Shown in pieces: positions 11,075 to 22,641 of a stretch of DNA of 64,000 bases; position 1 is the first letter of the stretch; each line of letters starts with the position of its first letter. The notes under the pieces were generated by a model. The model was not told the origin of the DNA. It ran no database searches and saw only the letters and a program-made list of their open reading frames with translations. A program made the translations under genes and the position numbers. Source of the DNA: Atriophallophorus winterbourni (Eukaryota; Platyhelminthes; Trematoda; Plagiorchiida; Microphallidae). The DNA lies in the NCBI GenBank assembly GCA_013407085.1, contig JACCGJ010016124.1, forward strand, positions 1 to 64,000. The letters run 5' to 3'.

Positions 11075-12300
11075 GTTAGATATTCGAATTTATATAAAAC
11101 CAACTAATATTTGAAATCGTTCAATTTGTTTTATCTAAATTTCATGATGTTTTCATTTGAAATATGGTAGAAATTGGACTGAACGGTTTTAGTCCATTCT
11201 GATTCAGTTAGGAAAATGTACAATTATTCGAATTTTTGATAAAGCTTAGAATTAAAGTAATAAGAAAGTGTGTGAATTCGACTGATTTTGATTCAGCATT
11301 TATTAACCTAACATATCCATCTAACGATGTATATACCACCGCTAACGGTCTGGCTGGATCGAGATAATATATAATAATTCTGGAATGAAGCAATAATTAA
11401 ATTGAGAATAATAGTTTATTAACGGTAACAAGTTATATAATGTTATAACATATGTAAAAAGCAACACAACCACTAATAAGGGAGGAATAAGATAGAGAAT
11501 ATACAAAATTGGATTAAACTAAATTTAATTTGTACTTTCGTTTATTTGAGCAAAATTTTCGCTCACATAAAAACTAAAATTAGGAAAAAAAGAAAAATTA
11601 ATATTTGAATATTTAATATTTTAGTTCATTGCCAACTTTCAAAACCGAAATTTATGAAATAATAATCATGAACAGTAGTAGTGTAATTGATATGAAGGTA
11701 ATTTGTTGGTAGTGCAGTGTTGGAGCTCACACGTAAATTTGCAAGTAAACATTATGAAGATAAGTTTCAAATGCATTATAACGCATCTTCGCTGTATTCT
11801 TTCTCAAAACTCAATTGAATTCATGAATATAACAAGATCAAAGTACATTTTTACTCACACTTAAAACCCTACATTTTAATCCGGCCTCCTGTCATCTGCT
11901 TATAGTATTAAATATGCTTGTTTAAAGGCGGTTAAGCATGTACTAATTTCTGGATGCGTTAATGATCCTAAATGAATCGAACGGCATTACCAGTAATCAT
12001 TCCATTGCAGCTTCTTTTAGCTTTTTCTTCCAAAGAATCCGAAGCTGTTGAAGCCCAATTGCGCATTTTCTAAAATTTTATTTTTTCCATGTTTTTATGG
12101 CAATTCAGCGTTCAGGGCGTGCTGCCGGTGTAATGTTGATGATGATGACTAGACAAAGTTGGTATCTGAAGCGAAATGGCCCACAAATGCTTCTATGGCC
12201 TATCGCAATCAATTTCCATTTTTATGGTTATCATTAATCGATCGGTCCTAAATATTATCAATCTTATTTCAGTAACGATTAATTCAATTCTTATTATGAA
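11075..12300. other. Intron 1, first part
   Basis: AT-rich, no RT or ribozyme motif. A CAG at about 12010 is followed by 20 open codons, but there is no usable donor before a stop. Confidence 0.4.
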
Positions 12301-12508
12301 CAAAAAGCTCATTTGCATGCACTTCAATCACAATCACACTGCACGACTGGTTTCATGGTGTTTGCAGTCATCAGGATGGCACAGTAGAATCGGGATCAGG
12401 ATGCGCTTGAAACAGTGGAAGAATGGTAAACATGTAGCGCTTGTATGCCCCAGTTGGATAAGGTTGGTATGACTAACATTTTTAATCACATAAGCCACAC
12501 ACTCAGAG
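12301..12508 (-). ncRNA. Hammerhead repeat, minus-strand copy (degenerate stem II)
   Basis: On the minus strand the core CTGATGA (12368-12374) and GAAAC (12350-12354) are intact and 12 bases apart. The helix II arms CTGC/CCAT pair only partly, so activity is doubtful. Upstream on the minus strand lies the family's leader TAGTCATACCAACCTTATCC and the segment GTTTACCATTCTTCCACTG; downstream is ATGCAAATGAGC. It faces the plus-strand copy at 12508. Confidence 0.75.
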
Positions 12509-12740
12509 GTTCACACGCTATCTACACAAGTGTGATCTCCGTGATTGAACATGTTAGTCCCACCACCCTTATCCAACAGTGGCATACAAGCGCAACTTCC
12601 ATACCATTCTTCCATTGTTTCAAACTCATGCCAATACTGATTCTACTGTCCATACCCGATGAGTGCAAACAGCACGAAACCGATCCTGGTGTGTGTATGA
12701 TGGAGATGCATGCAAATGATCTTTTTCGTTTATAGTCAGG
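12508..12740 (+). ncRNA. Hammerhead repeat, one complete ~233-base unit
   Basis: The unit opens with GGTTCACACGC, resembling a Pol III B box, then TGATTGAACATGTTAGTC, CCTTATCCAACAGTGGCATA and CAAGCGCAACTT. The core is CCGATGA (12656-12662; the second base is mutated from T), the perfect helix II arms GTGC/GCAC around AAACA, then GAAAC. The cleavage-site region reads GATC instead of GGTC. The next unit starts 233 bases on (12741), which gives the repeat period. Probably catalytically weak. Confidence 0.75.
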
Positions 12741-12840
12741 GGTTCAAGCTCTGTTTACATGAGTGTGGGGCTCATGTGATTGAACATGTTAGTCATACCA
12801 ACCTTATTTAGCAGTGACATACAAGCGCAACTTGTTTATA
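12741..12840 (+). repeat. Second, truncated hammerhead unit in tandem
   Basis: GGTTCAAGCTC is followed by CTCATGTGATTGAACATG, TAGTCATACCAACCTTAT and ACATACAAGCGCAACTTG, the same order as in the preceding unit, and it stops before the ribozyme core. This head-to-tail arrangement shows the element exists as tandem units. Confidence 0.75.
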
Positions 12841-13275
12841 ATTATAAATAGTTTATTTATTAAGAGAAAACGCTGAATAACTGGATGATAATCATCAACA
12901 AGTAACCAAGTTTGATCAACTTGTGAACACTTGCTTACCATGTGCAGTATCATTTGATACAAAATTACTATAAAATATTATGTACGACTAATAATAAAAC
13001 AATCGACTAAACTAATTGTAAGCATAACCGTTGGTTGTTGAGCTTTTTTCAAAAATTTTGTCACCAAATCTACAACAAATTGATTCGGACAGCAAAGCCA
13101 CCAGCATATTAAACGATCGAGATTTATCTGCTTTAAAACTGGTTTTCACAACACTCAAGTATCTTTTTAAGGTTTATTAATCAGAAATAGCAAATAATTT
13201 AATTGTTTTCCTTGTTCCCACTACATCAACTCATTTTGACATTTCCTGAATTGTATCAACGTGATATCTTCTCAG

Positions 13276-13521
13276 GAAAGAAAATTCGAGAACACATTTG
13301 AAGCGGCTCATTCAACTTTCTCACCTGAAGATGAATCCACTTGGATAAGCGATATGAGCACCTCGCGAGTTAGCACCAAGCACAGCAAGCTGGCCGACAC
13401 CGAAGCAACCAGTAAAGCTGTGCAATTGAACACACAAAATGATGGAATAATGCTGGCGGAAAACGAAAAGAATTTCTGCAGAACGATCCAAAGGGATGTG
13501 ACTTTTGCGGAACCAACAATG
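13276..13521 (+). CDS. Large gene, exon 2
   Basis: Acceptor ATATCTTCTCAG, 82 codons, donor ATG|GTAGGC, phase 0-0. The peptide is polar and Ser/Thr-rich: it starts ERKFENTFEAAHSTFSPEDE and ends RTIQRDVTFAEPTM. It is the longest exon of the set. There are no domain matches I know of, one Cys and no hydrophobic stretch. Confidence 0.65.
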
Positions 13522-14237
13522 GTAGGCAGCGCAAGTTAACATCATAAAAAATGATAGTTATTTTACAGGATATTTAACAATAATATTGTAACTCAGAATG
13601 ACAAAGATCCCAAATGTTTTCTGTCGAACAGTTGAGTAATGAGAGAAGTAACCTTTCCAATTTATAAAAGCGCATTTTTACACGCAATCGGTTCTAACAC
13701 TTTATTCACAAATTTTCGTTACATAACGACGATTGCCTACTCGGTTTTAAACATTTAAATATCTTCCCAAATGTTTCAATTCATCAATTTTCATCGAACG
13801 GAATGAACATCTGTATCAGTCATCCGTTGAATATTTTTCATATACATAAACATGTGCACACAGTCAGTCAAACCTTCATTGAAATAAGTGAATAAGCGCG
13901 CTAATATATATACAGTCTGTCTAACAAAGTAAATAAAATACTAAATATTTTTAAAGTTGGTTAAAACAAATTGCAAATCTTAAATCACCGTTCATTGCAT
14001 CGTATAGAATTGTGATATTTCGCTAATGCTCAATATCACAATAGTCGAGATATATAAGTTCACCTGCAGAACAGTACATAAACCTTTGCGCATACGATTA
14101 CAATACTAATCTTAAAACTTTTACCGTTGTCACCCGGGAAGAATCGATGCTAGAATTTATTCTAAACTTTGAATTGATAAAACAAACAGAGTTTTTTCAG
14201 GTTACCGCTAACTATAATCTAAATAATCACATTTCAG

Positions 14238-14396
14238 TTCAACAGAACAATCACCAATAATAAGCTTCTAACTGGTGCTTCACAATGCATCACCCGAAAT
14301 TCTCGCTCGACAGGGAAATGCCTCCACGCTCCTGCTGCCGAGAGAGAACTAGCACCACTTCCAACCTTTTCGTTGATCCCAAGTAAACTTGAGCAG
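14238..14396 (+). CDS. Large gene, exon 3
   Basis: Acceptor AATCACATTTCAG, 53 codons, donor GAGCAG|GTAATG, phase 0-0. The peptide starts FNRTITNNKLLTGASQC and ends PTFSLIPSKLEQ, with two Cys. Only 115 bases separate it from exon 4, a short intron for this gene. Confidence 0.6.
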
Positions 14397-14511
14397 GTAA
14401 TGTTTCCTCAGTGTTCTTTAGATCGAAACCAAAATGTGAAATTACGAAAGAAATTAATCTTAATCCAATTGTAATGCACTATTTTAGGCAGATACCGATT
14501 TTATTTTCCAG

Positions 14512-14676
14512 GAAAATCTGGGAACCATTGTGAGATGTTCTTCGATGCCCCGATTGGACGTCATCACTAGTCCATGCATGGTGTCCCAGATCGAATCCAA
14601 GCAGATGTTACATACAGTTGATCCCGCGTTGGTTTGTACAGCACAATTGAGAGGAGCATCGGCACGCTTGCAACAG
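14512..14676 (+). CDS. Large gene, exon 4
   Basis: Acceptor TTTTATTTTCCAG, 55 codons, donor CAACAG|GTTAGT, phase 0-0. The peptide begins ENLGTIVRCSSMPRLDVI and ends QLRGASARLQQ, with three Cys. Excellent splice sites and a closed frame on both sides support it. Confidence 0.62.
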
Positions 14677-14959
14677 GTTAGTTAGAAGCTATCCGTGAAC
14701 ATTTAATATTCTGAAATAATATCACAAAGCGTTCTACAATAGAATGTTTTTTTAAACTTTGTCCATGTATTGATGTTTAGTCTTGCGGATTGTAGGAACA
14801 CACTTCAACCGCATCTGGAACGAATCCTTCAAGACAGTAAATAAATGCAAAATATCGATCCGACGTTTAATTCTCTTGTACTAGCTTAATAACATGTTCT
14901 CGCAAATTAGTGTATTGGTAGTTAGATATCTTATACCTAAATCTTCTTTCATCAGTATC

Positions 14960-15115
14960 AAATAATGCTACCTTATTTTCTCATCAAGAAGCCATATATA
15001 TTTCAAGCGCATGCGCATTCAGATCTTACTGTCCCTACCTGATGAATGCAAACAGTACCAAACCGGTCGTTGGGTGTGTGATAAAAATGCGTGCAAATGA
15101 GCATTTAAGCCATAT
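14960..15115 (+). ncRNA. Hammerhead repeat, plus copy (core mutated)
   Basis: TTTCAAGCGCATGCG, ACTGTCCCTAC and CTGATGA (15039-15045) are intact, then ATGC/GTAC arms. The second core box reads CAAAC instead of GAAAC, a change at an essential G, so it should be inactive. CCGGTC and GTTGGG follow, keeping most of helix I with CCCTAC. It lies in intron 4 in the sense orientation. Confidence 0.75.
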
Positions 15116-15368
15116 ATCTGTTGTGAGTATTGTCCTATATTTTCCTATACTAGGCCACTAAGGCGAATTGAGTATGAGCATATATTCCGGTAAATTATCA
15201 CTCAACGTACAGTTGAAATGGCTTAATCCATTGGATACGATGCTAGAAAGTGTTAGTTAATTTTCACTTTATATAGCAAAATGCAGTCGCTGCAATACGC
15301 CCAATAATATTACATCATGAACATCTATTAAATTTAATCCATATTTGATTTACTTCCAACGATTATAG

Positions 15369-15611
15369 ACTCCTCCGCCAAGACTCGTCTATAAATCTCG
15401 TAGAGTGAACTCACAGTCGGTCATGACACAGGAATTCGAACGGAAGATTTGCAGCCCGAAAGAGAGGTCATTCGATCACTATTCCCAAGAATGTCAAGCG
15501 AATGCAAACGATATGAAACACGTATCGAATTATGAAACTAACCACAAAATAATTTCAATACGAGCAAACGACTTGGAGGTCACTCGTGCAACTGAGAAGT
15601 TTTCAAAGCTA
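15369..15611 (+). CDS. Large gene, exon 5
   Basis: Acceptor AACGATTATAG, 81 codons, donor AAGCTA|GTATGT, phase 0-0; the intron meets an in-frame TAA six bases after the GT. The peptide starts TPPPRLVYKSRRVNSQSV and ends EVTRATEKFSKL; it is highly charged, with two Cys and several Asn/His. Confidence 0.62.
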
Positions 15612-16067
15612 GTATGTCGTTAACTTTCTGTCTATTACGTGGAATAAATTTAAGTTTTCAGTAAATATTTAATTACAAACGATTAATAAATTAACTCCGT
15701 TTACCCTGTGTGGAACATAGGGCTGCAGCAGATTCTGTAGCAATTATATGTTTGGAACAGAGTTGCTAGCCGTACGCCTAACTCCCCTTACTACACATCC
15801 TGTACTAGGGTCAAAGGCGCTAAATTCTGCTTATTGGGATATATGTTTATTTATTTATTGGACTAGAACATTCTTTCCCCTTTCTTTCTATATGTTTATG
15901 TGTTTGTGTGTTTGTGAGAATAGAAAAAAAAGAACAAACGGCGTTATTCATGTACATGAATTTTGAGCAACCAAATTAAAATAAATACGAGTAATACAAT
16001 TTCTTTTTCTACGTATGTACTGCTATGCATAGCTGATTTCGTTATGTTACTTTACTTTGATTCACAG

Positions 16068-16235
16068 AATAGCGACTCACTCCCTCATTATGGCGTGATC
16101 AGCGAGTATCCAAAAGCTTTATCGACTAGACGAGAATACGAAAGCATTGCACAAGGGAGAAGTGAAGAACCATCTGTTCAAATGGACGACATTCATTCGA
16201 AACAAATTTGCAATTTAGATGGACAGCATACACAA
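16068..16235 (+). CDS. Large gene, exon 6
   Basis: Acceptor ACTTTGATTCACAG, 56 codons, donor ACACAA|GTAAGT, phase 0-0. The peptide starts NSDSLPHYGVISEYPKAL and ends CNLDGQHTQ; acidic and polar with one Cys. The perfect consensus donor makes this one of the clearer exons. Confidence 0.65.
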
Positions 16236-17915
16236 GTAAGTTTCCCGTCTAGTCACCAGTTTGAGAATTCAATCATTCATCCTTGCAGCACCAAGTACAA
16301 TGATTTTCTGAAGGTTTGCAGCAAATTGTTTACTTCAACTCGCGAAAGATTTGCATAAATTAGTCCAGTTAACTGCGCGATAACCGAAAATTAGTTGTAA
16401 AGTATGTTATTGTCAACCTGGTCCTCATGATCAGCATTTCACCGGTAACAAGTACCGTGTCCTTGACTACTAAACGAAAAAGAAGTAATAAAATACTAAA
16501 ATATGGGAAAATGTTAGACCTAAAACGCTATTAAATCTGCGCTTATCGTGTACACGAAAAATGGACATCGATTAAAATTGGTCAGCGAACAAATACTTAA
16601 CGATTTGTTTGGAGGTCGAAACATTTCAATGCGACTTAAATTAACAAGCTATTGCGGTTAGTTTCTCCTAGAAAAAGAACTGACTGCAGTGAATCTATTT
16701 ATACATTTAGCTTAGAACTGATATTATGGCTTACGTGCTACTAGGTCTGTCAAATATTGAATCGTTCTTATCTAATGGGGTGTTCCGCCTAAATCACAAT
16801 CGTGGACATTAACTATTCATATATTCACTTACGATACATCCTAAACAGGCACCGATGTCAAAAGGTTTTATACAGCCAGCCTTCGACAAATGTAAACGGG
16901 GATTTACCCAAATATAGCGCCTGAAACAGATGAAACTCAGACACTGGCGACTCGGATGATTACATTCTGGTTGAAACAAAAATTGTTTAGCATCTGGTAT
17001 TCTGCCTGCTTGACATCACCACGAAAAGTTTCTTCAGAGTTCACTGTTAGCTGGCTCGAAAAGAATGCATTCATTCATCGTAGCTTGGTGCCGTATGGTT
17101 AAATATTGCTCGATGATATAAACCACAAGCTCATCATGCTTTCACGCTCCACATCGTTCTATATGACCGAAAAGTCCAATACGGTCAATGTCAACTACTT
17201 TCATATCTCTCAAGCAATCTTCTTTGTACCGCACGTGCTACTCACTCAAAAGCTAAATTTTTTATGGCACCGAACAGTAATGATATCACCAATATACTCT
17301 GATATCCCTAATGTGGAGGCCCTAACCGCAAGCCGCATGGCACTGCAATTTCAGCACTCGCCACACTGAAGTTTTGATTCCAAGCCACGGACGTTTCGAA
17401 TATTGTTTTCAGAAACGCTAACAGAAAGCTACTAATTGAAGACAAGGTTGATAGAGTTGATTGCAACTGTTGTCCGGACTCAGTAAAAAAATCTCTCGTA
17501 TTAGTTATTCGAGCGATTGTTCTGTTATTTGGAACATGAGAAGCGCGCCCCAAACTCAAACAATAAAGACTGCTAAAACTGCTAAGTTTGCTTAATTTGT
17601 TTTCAGCGTCTCATTGAACAACCCAGTTTTCACACAGTTCATATGAGCTCACATTATTTTATATATGAATCACTGTGAAATGAGTGCCTCCAGTTACAAA
17701 TGTGACAAAAGCATTGATACATAAAGAAATAAAAGAGATTTGGTCTGATTCTGTTTTGTGTCGGTAAATCTAATATCAACGGCACTCAAGCTTAAGTAAA
17801 TACTGAAGGGTAAGCACAAGGGTTATATGAGACTACACTGTGTTTTTGCAAACTTAAACTTGTACAAAAATCTTCTTTTTCATCTATTTCTATCACACGC
17901 ATGAGAATGTTTTTC
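16236..17915. other. Intron 6, unassigned sequence
   Basis: One GC-richer block (about 16.9-17.55 kb) has open frames on both strands (17106-17369 plus, 17308-17559 minus). It may be a worn mobile element, but no motif was recognised. Confidence 0.3.
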
Positions 17916-18012
17916 CTTGACTATGGGTTCAATTCCATTTCTATGCGTGGATTGAACAATTTGGTCGTACAACACTCATCAAACACCAGCATTCAAGCGC
18001 AACTCTTGTTTA
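17916..18012 (+). repeat. Hammerhead repeat head fragment
   Basis: GGGTTCAATTCC (B-box-like) is followed by GTGGATTGAACAATTTGGTC, GTACAACACT and CATTCAAGCGCAACTCTTGT, in the family's leader order. It ends before the ribozyme core. Confidence 0.6.
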
Positions 18013-18373
18013 AACTTGTACAGTTTCAAGAATCACAATCAAATGTTATGATGTTTCATTCATGTGCTAGTTCTAGAATCATTGTATTCTAATTACAATT
18101 GAACATAAATCTGTCACAAACATCCTTTTTGAAAGTATTATATTGCTAGAAAGCAAAATATTTTTATCAACTTTGCAAGAAATCCATGCATAAAGAGATT
18201 TTCAGTCGTCGCGTTCGGAATTTATTACAATGATTGCGAAGCGTTTATATTGCGAATAGTATGCTTAACTAGTTTTCCGACGTAACAACGCTGTATTCCA
18301 TGTGAACGTATTCCGAACTTTCGCTGTATCGTTCGAAGGTTGGAATAATGAGCGCTTGAATTCTTTCTTTCAG

Positions 18374-18550
18374 CAACCATCTACTGCGGGGGATTTTTGT
18401 CAAGGTGACAATTTATATCCATCCAAATCGAATGATGATCTAGACAAACTCAACTCATGGATTTCGCAACGTGGTTTTTCGCCACCTTCTACCGGATGTT
18501 GCTGGTATAAACCACGTTGCGATGGTTGTTTTCAATTTTACCGCCCAGAA
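18374..18550 (+). CDS. Large gene, exon 7, with Cys cluster
   Basis: Acceptor TTCTTTCTTTCAG, 59 codons, donor CCAGAA|GTAAGT, phase 0-0. The peptide begins QPSTAGDFCQGDNLYPSK. Near its end it carries GCCWYKPRCDGCFQFYRPE, so four of its five Cys lie within 12 residues. The spacing C-C-x6-C-x2-C could bind metal or form disulfides; it matches no family I can name. Confidence 0.68.
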
Positions 18551-18897
18551 GTAAGTTTTCTTCTCTTTCAATTAAATTTACTCAAATGGTAAATCTGATA
18601 GATATCCATTCACTACGCTAAATTCTTTCTTACAAATTTACATAAAACCAGGACTGAACTATCTACGAACATTTTAAAATATCCCAAAATTATGTAATAA
18701 ATTCTGATCCTGATATTGTTTGAACACCTTTAATCCCTTAGAACGATTCAAATTTCTGATTTTCATCAAATAAGTTAAAACGAGGAATTCTTATCAAGCC
18801 TGAAATACGGAATTACCTAAGATTGATTGGGTACTCATTTTTCAAACACAATCTCCATTAAATGATCAGTTTAGGAATCCCCACATCATATTACTTA

Positions 18898-18975
18898 CAT
18901 AACACAGGCGGTTTGAGGTTGTTTACCGTCGTCATGTAGAGACAGTGAGATCACGTTCAGGTAGCTTTTAAAAAG
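18898..18975 (-). repeat. Divergent hammerhead-related repeat, minus copy
   Basis: On the minus strand: ATCTCACTGTCTCTACATGA, CGACGG, AAACA-like loop, then TCAAACCG. The layout matches the 50.8 and 62.8 kb copies but both core boxes are altered (ATGACGA; TCAAAC), so no ribozyme activity is expected. Confidence 0.5.
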
Positions 18976-19239
18976 TAACTAGATGGTAAACATTAATGCC
19001 ACTGTTATTCAGATTGGCAAAGTCAGCATTTGCATGACCGAGCATGACACAGTGTATCTAAGTCAACCAATCGAACCAATAGAAAATAATTACTTTAGGA
19101 GCATTCACACAATTAAATTTATCTCCGCAAGCAGCTCTGTAACATTTTGGCGTAGCCGAAGGTTGGAAGCCAAACCATACGGTGGATCTCAGTCAAATCA
19201 ACCGAATAAAAATGTTAATAATGCTTATCTGACATTAAA

Positions 19240-20736
19240 ATAATTCTTCGCGTGTGGCTGAGTGGCACTCCAAAGGCATGTTGGTGGCTAAGCTTTTGCT
19301 TTCGTTCCTCGTTCAAACACTAAGGAGTTTGGTTGCACGATGTTATATCAAGCAATAATATATCACTTTGCCTCCAAGGTTGTCACGGCCAGAGCGGTTT
19401 TGTAGGTAAGCTCTTAATTCCAAAAATACTCTGATGGCGCGTGTCTCATTTAGCCTCTGACAAAAAAGTTTAGCTCCTGGCCTGCGCGCGTGGTCCAGTG
19501 TGACCCGGCGAAACTGCTTCTACTGACAAGAGAAGGGGCGACGGCGTGAGACTGGCGCATCAAAACAAGCTTACTTCGGGCAGGTGGAGCTCGTAATTCT
19601 ATGAAGTCTCTCCTCTCAGGGGCAGGAAAACCCTCATCTCAAACCTCCAATTCCTTGTGGCTACATCCAATCATGGAAAAGGCTTCAGGAGTCAACCTCG
19701 AGGAAAACCTGAAGCCGGACTCTCGTTAGGCAGTCCAAAGTTGTATTCAACTTCGTCCTGTTAACTATTCCGACGGTATTGTTGTTCAAACGTATCAACT
19801 TGCTGTTTCTTTGGTTATGGTGGTGTAGCGGACCACTTGCTGCATGAACAAAAGCTAGTTCTTCATATTGAACTTCCCTTGCGAACATCTCACCGCACCA
19901 ATTGAAAGGAAACTCAATTTCGCTTATATGGACAATAACACGGGGAGCAGCAGATACCGGTTAAAAGCTATGGCTGGAATGACTTTGAGCTCAGCGCCTA
20001 CGGCTACTTCCAACGGTGGGAGAGATTTTCAGGTTTTAATGGACGGCTACCGCCCGCCTCAAGCTTGGCAGCCACCATTCGATAAGGTGCCGTCTCGCCG
20101 CGGTCTGCCATCCTCATTGGATGCATGGGGATTGGGAATGAACCGACAAGCAGACTGTATTATGCCGCACCAGCGAAAAGTATTACTAAATAACAAAGAC
20201 CAGCTCTGAAACTAGGAACCTGGAACATCCCGTCCATGTTCTAAGGATTTCATGAAGACGTCAGAGGCGTAAGAAAATCAGCTGCAAGAGACGCGATTAC
20301 CAGACACCGTTATGATAACCGAAAGATATTACACATTTTTGGAAAGAAAGGGGTTTTTATGAGCCACGACTGCATGGAGTTGAGTTTGTCGTGTGAAACA
20401 GCCTACTAAAAACAGCAGAACCAAGCGAACAGATTTGGACTCTAAATGTGAAGTACACTACTGCTACCATTACGTCGGTCAAGGTTTATGCACCGACGCT
20501 CTCTGCGATGGCAGCTGAAAAAGACGCTTTTTATCATAACCTCACAACAGTACTCAAAAACGTGCCACTTAAAACGGTGTAGTGGTATTGTGTGATTTCA
20601 TTGCCAGATATGGTGTGGATTACGTGTCTTGGCAAAACTATCTCAGAAGGTTCGGAGTAGATAAAACCAATGAAATTGAAAAACGCTTCTTAAAACTGTG
20701 TACACAGTTCAGTCTTTGTGTAAGTAACAATTTCGA
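19240..20736 (+). mobile_element. RTE-type retrotransposon 5' part with endonuclease start
   Basis: A GC-richer leader (19240-19867) precedes an open frame 19868-20209 ending KVLLNNKDQL. This is followed by LGTWNIPSMF, a version of the GTWNIRTL start of RTE endonucleases. Further on, TSVKVYAPTLSAMAAEKDAFY (20480-20542), the start of the L.DFIARYGVDY block at about 20582 and LCTQFSLCVSNNF give the endonuclease order; the last corresponds to the usual LGDFNARVG and FSLCVTNT regions. Stops at about 20241 and 20579 break it. It ends exactly where the reversed 3' part begins. Confidence 0.78.
19255..19320 (+). promoter_or_regulatory. Possible Pol III A and B boxes (tRNA-like) at the head of the RTE block
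   Basis: TGGCTGAGTGGC at 19255-19266 matches the A-box pattern TRGCNNAGYNGG. GTTCAAAC at 19311-19318 matches the core of a B box, about 55 bases on, as in tRNA genes with a variable loop. No cloverleaf was established. It may be a tRNA-derived SINE head next to the RTE leader, or chance. Confidence 0.35.
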
Positions 20737-21645
20737 TGTCCACCATGGATGTACATCACAATCGCATAAATTTCATGTTTTACAGCTTTTTGAATGACTA
20801 AACAGTCCGATTCGGGAGGAACAATCTCTCCCACAGCGATGGCAACGATAATCAGAACTCTGTTGTAGGGCGTCAGTTACACGCTGGCGGCGGGCTCTGC
20901 GTTCAGCAGCCGAGAGCTGTATCTGCTCCTCCCCAGCTTGCATACGACGCTCTATACAATGCCTCCAAAGTGACCGGTCAAGAGCAAGTTCTTCCCAGCT
21001 TGCGGGGTCAATGCCAAGAGCTTTCATATCTCTTTTAAAAACATCTTTGTACTGCAAGTGCGCGCTGCCCAATGGTCGACTTCCTAATTGCAACTCACCA
21101 TAGAGTAGATCTTTAGAAATACGACCATTTTCCATTCTATAGACATGACCAAGTCACCGCAGGCGGCGCTGACGTAATAGGATGAACATGCTCTGTAGAC
21201 CAGCTTTTGGAAGCACTTCAGCGTTAGTCACTCTGTCCATTCACGATATGTTCTAAATATGATGGATGCTTCGTAGATGGAAATCATTCAGCTTCCGTTC
21301 GTGTCTTGCGTTTGTGGTCCAGGTTTCACTGCCGTACAGTAAAGCATTTAATACGCACGCGCTGTATACCATCATCTTTGTCTTTACAGTCAGCTTGCGG
21401 TTACCCCAAACACGAGAGTTCAATCGCGACAAAATGGCAGCTGCTCTGCCAATCCGCTTATCAATCTCCGTGTCTAGCGAGAGGTTATCCGCAATAGTTG
21501 AACCAAGATATGTGAAATGATGTACTGGTTCAAGCTGACACTTTTCAACAGTGATGATTGGAGGACTTTGGTCGTGCTCATGTTGATTGTTAGCCCAAAG
21601 TCTTTGCACTTCGCATTGTAATTAGTTTGAAATCGGTCAATTTAG
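20737..21645 (-). mobile_element. RTE-type reverse transcriptase C-terminal part and 3' end, reversed
   Basis: The minus-strand frames (21253-21609, then 20773-21135 with a shift and spacer between) read HHFTYLGSTIADNLSLDTEI, NALLYGSETWTTN and LGHVYRMENGRISKDLLYGE. They end in YRCHRCGRDCSSRIGLFSHS, a C2-type finger motif common at RTE/BovB C-termini. The 3' tail (about 20737-20772) matches the tail of the 48.4 kb copy (TGTGATGTACAT). Confidence 0.82.
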
Positions 21646-21649
21646 TTGG

Positions 21650-22640
21650 TGATTTATCATTATACACTTAAACTATTTTACCGGTTTTAGACTCCTTGCC
21701 ATCATCGTGCAACGGCAGCAGAATTTATTTTAGTGAACAGAAAATGCTTCTTTGCGCGATGCTTCTCAGTAAATGTTCTTGAATCCTGTTATATGTATAA
21801 TAGACGGCACCTATCCAGGCTGCGGTGGCTAACCCGTTCATTTTTGAGTGGCTGTTCGTTCTATCTACTTTGCATTCATAATATAGGTTAATATGTGTGG
21901 GAGTAACTACCACGTCCCTTGTGAAATGAATACCTGAAGCAACAAGTTATGTGAATTCGGTAGACGATCGTGCTGTCGCTCGGCAGCATTCGCTTAGTGA
22001 ATTTGAGGTGTGGATACCAACAATCGTGAGGGCAAAATTTGAATTCAACAGGCTTAGCTTTGCGTTCATAGTAATGTTTTAAATGTGAGCTCAAACGACG
22101 TAGATCGTGAAATTGGTGACACATGTGGTTCATGTGAGGCTTTTATCAAAAACGTATGATGTAGTTAAGGCAATCTCACCATATTCGACTGATGAATGAA
22201 ATTCAAGAAATGATTGTATGCGGTCACCCAAGAATGTCGATGCATGCCGTTAGTTAGATCCATTCAATTGAAGCTCAATACTTTCTACGGGATTTCGACG
22301 TTATTTAGGATTCATCAACACAGATTTTTCAAAAATAAAATTGAACAGCACATAGGAAATAATAACTTGTAATTATACCAAAAGAAAAGAAGGATCGGTA
22401 TGATTGGTGAAAGGGTAGCCTTTATAAATTATTTTTGTTTTCTCCTTATTTTACACTCGCATGTCCATGAAACGGTAGAACTCAGAATAAAATCTCAGTG
22501 GAAACCAAATTATGTATATAAAAAATTAAAAATACGTATACTTTATTTTTTAAATACCAAAATAATGTTACAAGATATAAAAATATTTTTCATATTACAA
22601 GTTAATTATAAATTAATTATATGTTGGTTTCTCCCCTACA
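21650..22640. other. Intron 7, right part
   Basis: Ordinary AT-rich intron sequence; no motif or exon recognised. Confidence 0.4.
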
Positions 22641-22641
22641 G

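Noticed and set aside
12010..12080. Open run after a CAG (LLLAFSSKESEAVEAQLRIF) as an exon
   Set aside because: No usable in-phase donor occurs before the stop, unlike the accepted exons.
16900..17560. A DNA transposase or LTR polyprotein in the GC-richer intron block
   Set aside because: No catalytic or zinc-binding motif could be read on either strand, so I left it unassigned.
20737..21645. Twin-priming inversion as the explanation of the RTE arrangement
   Set aside because: Twin priming reverses the 5' part and leaves the 3' end at the outer edge. Here the 3' end lies at the inner junction.
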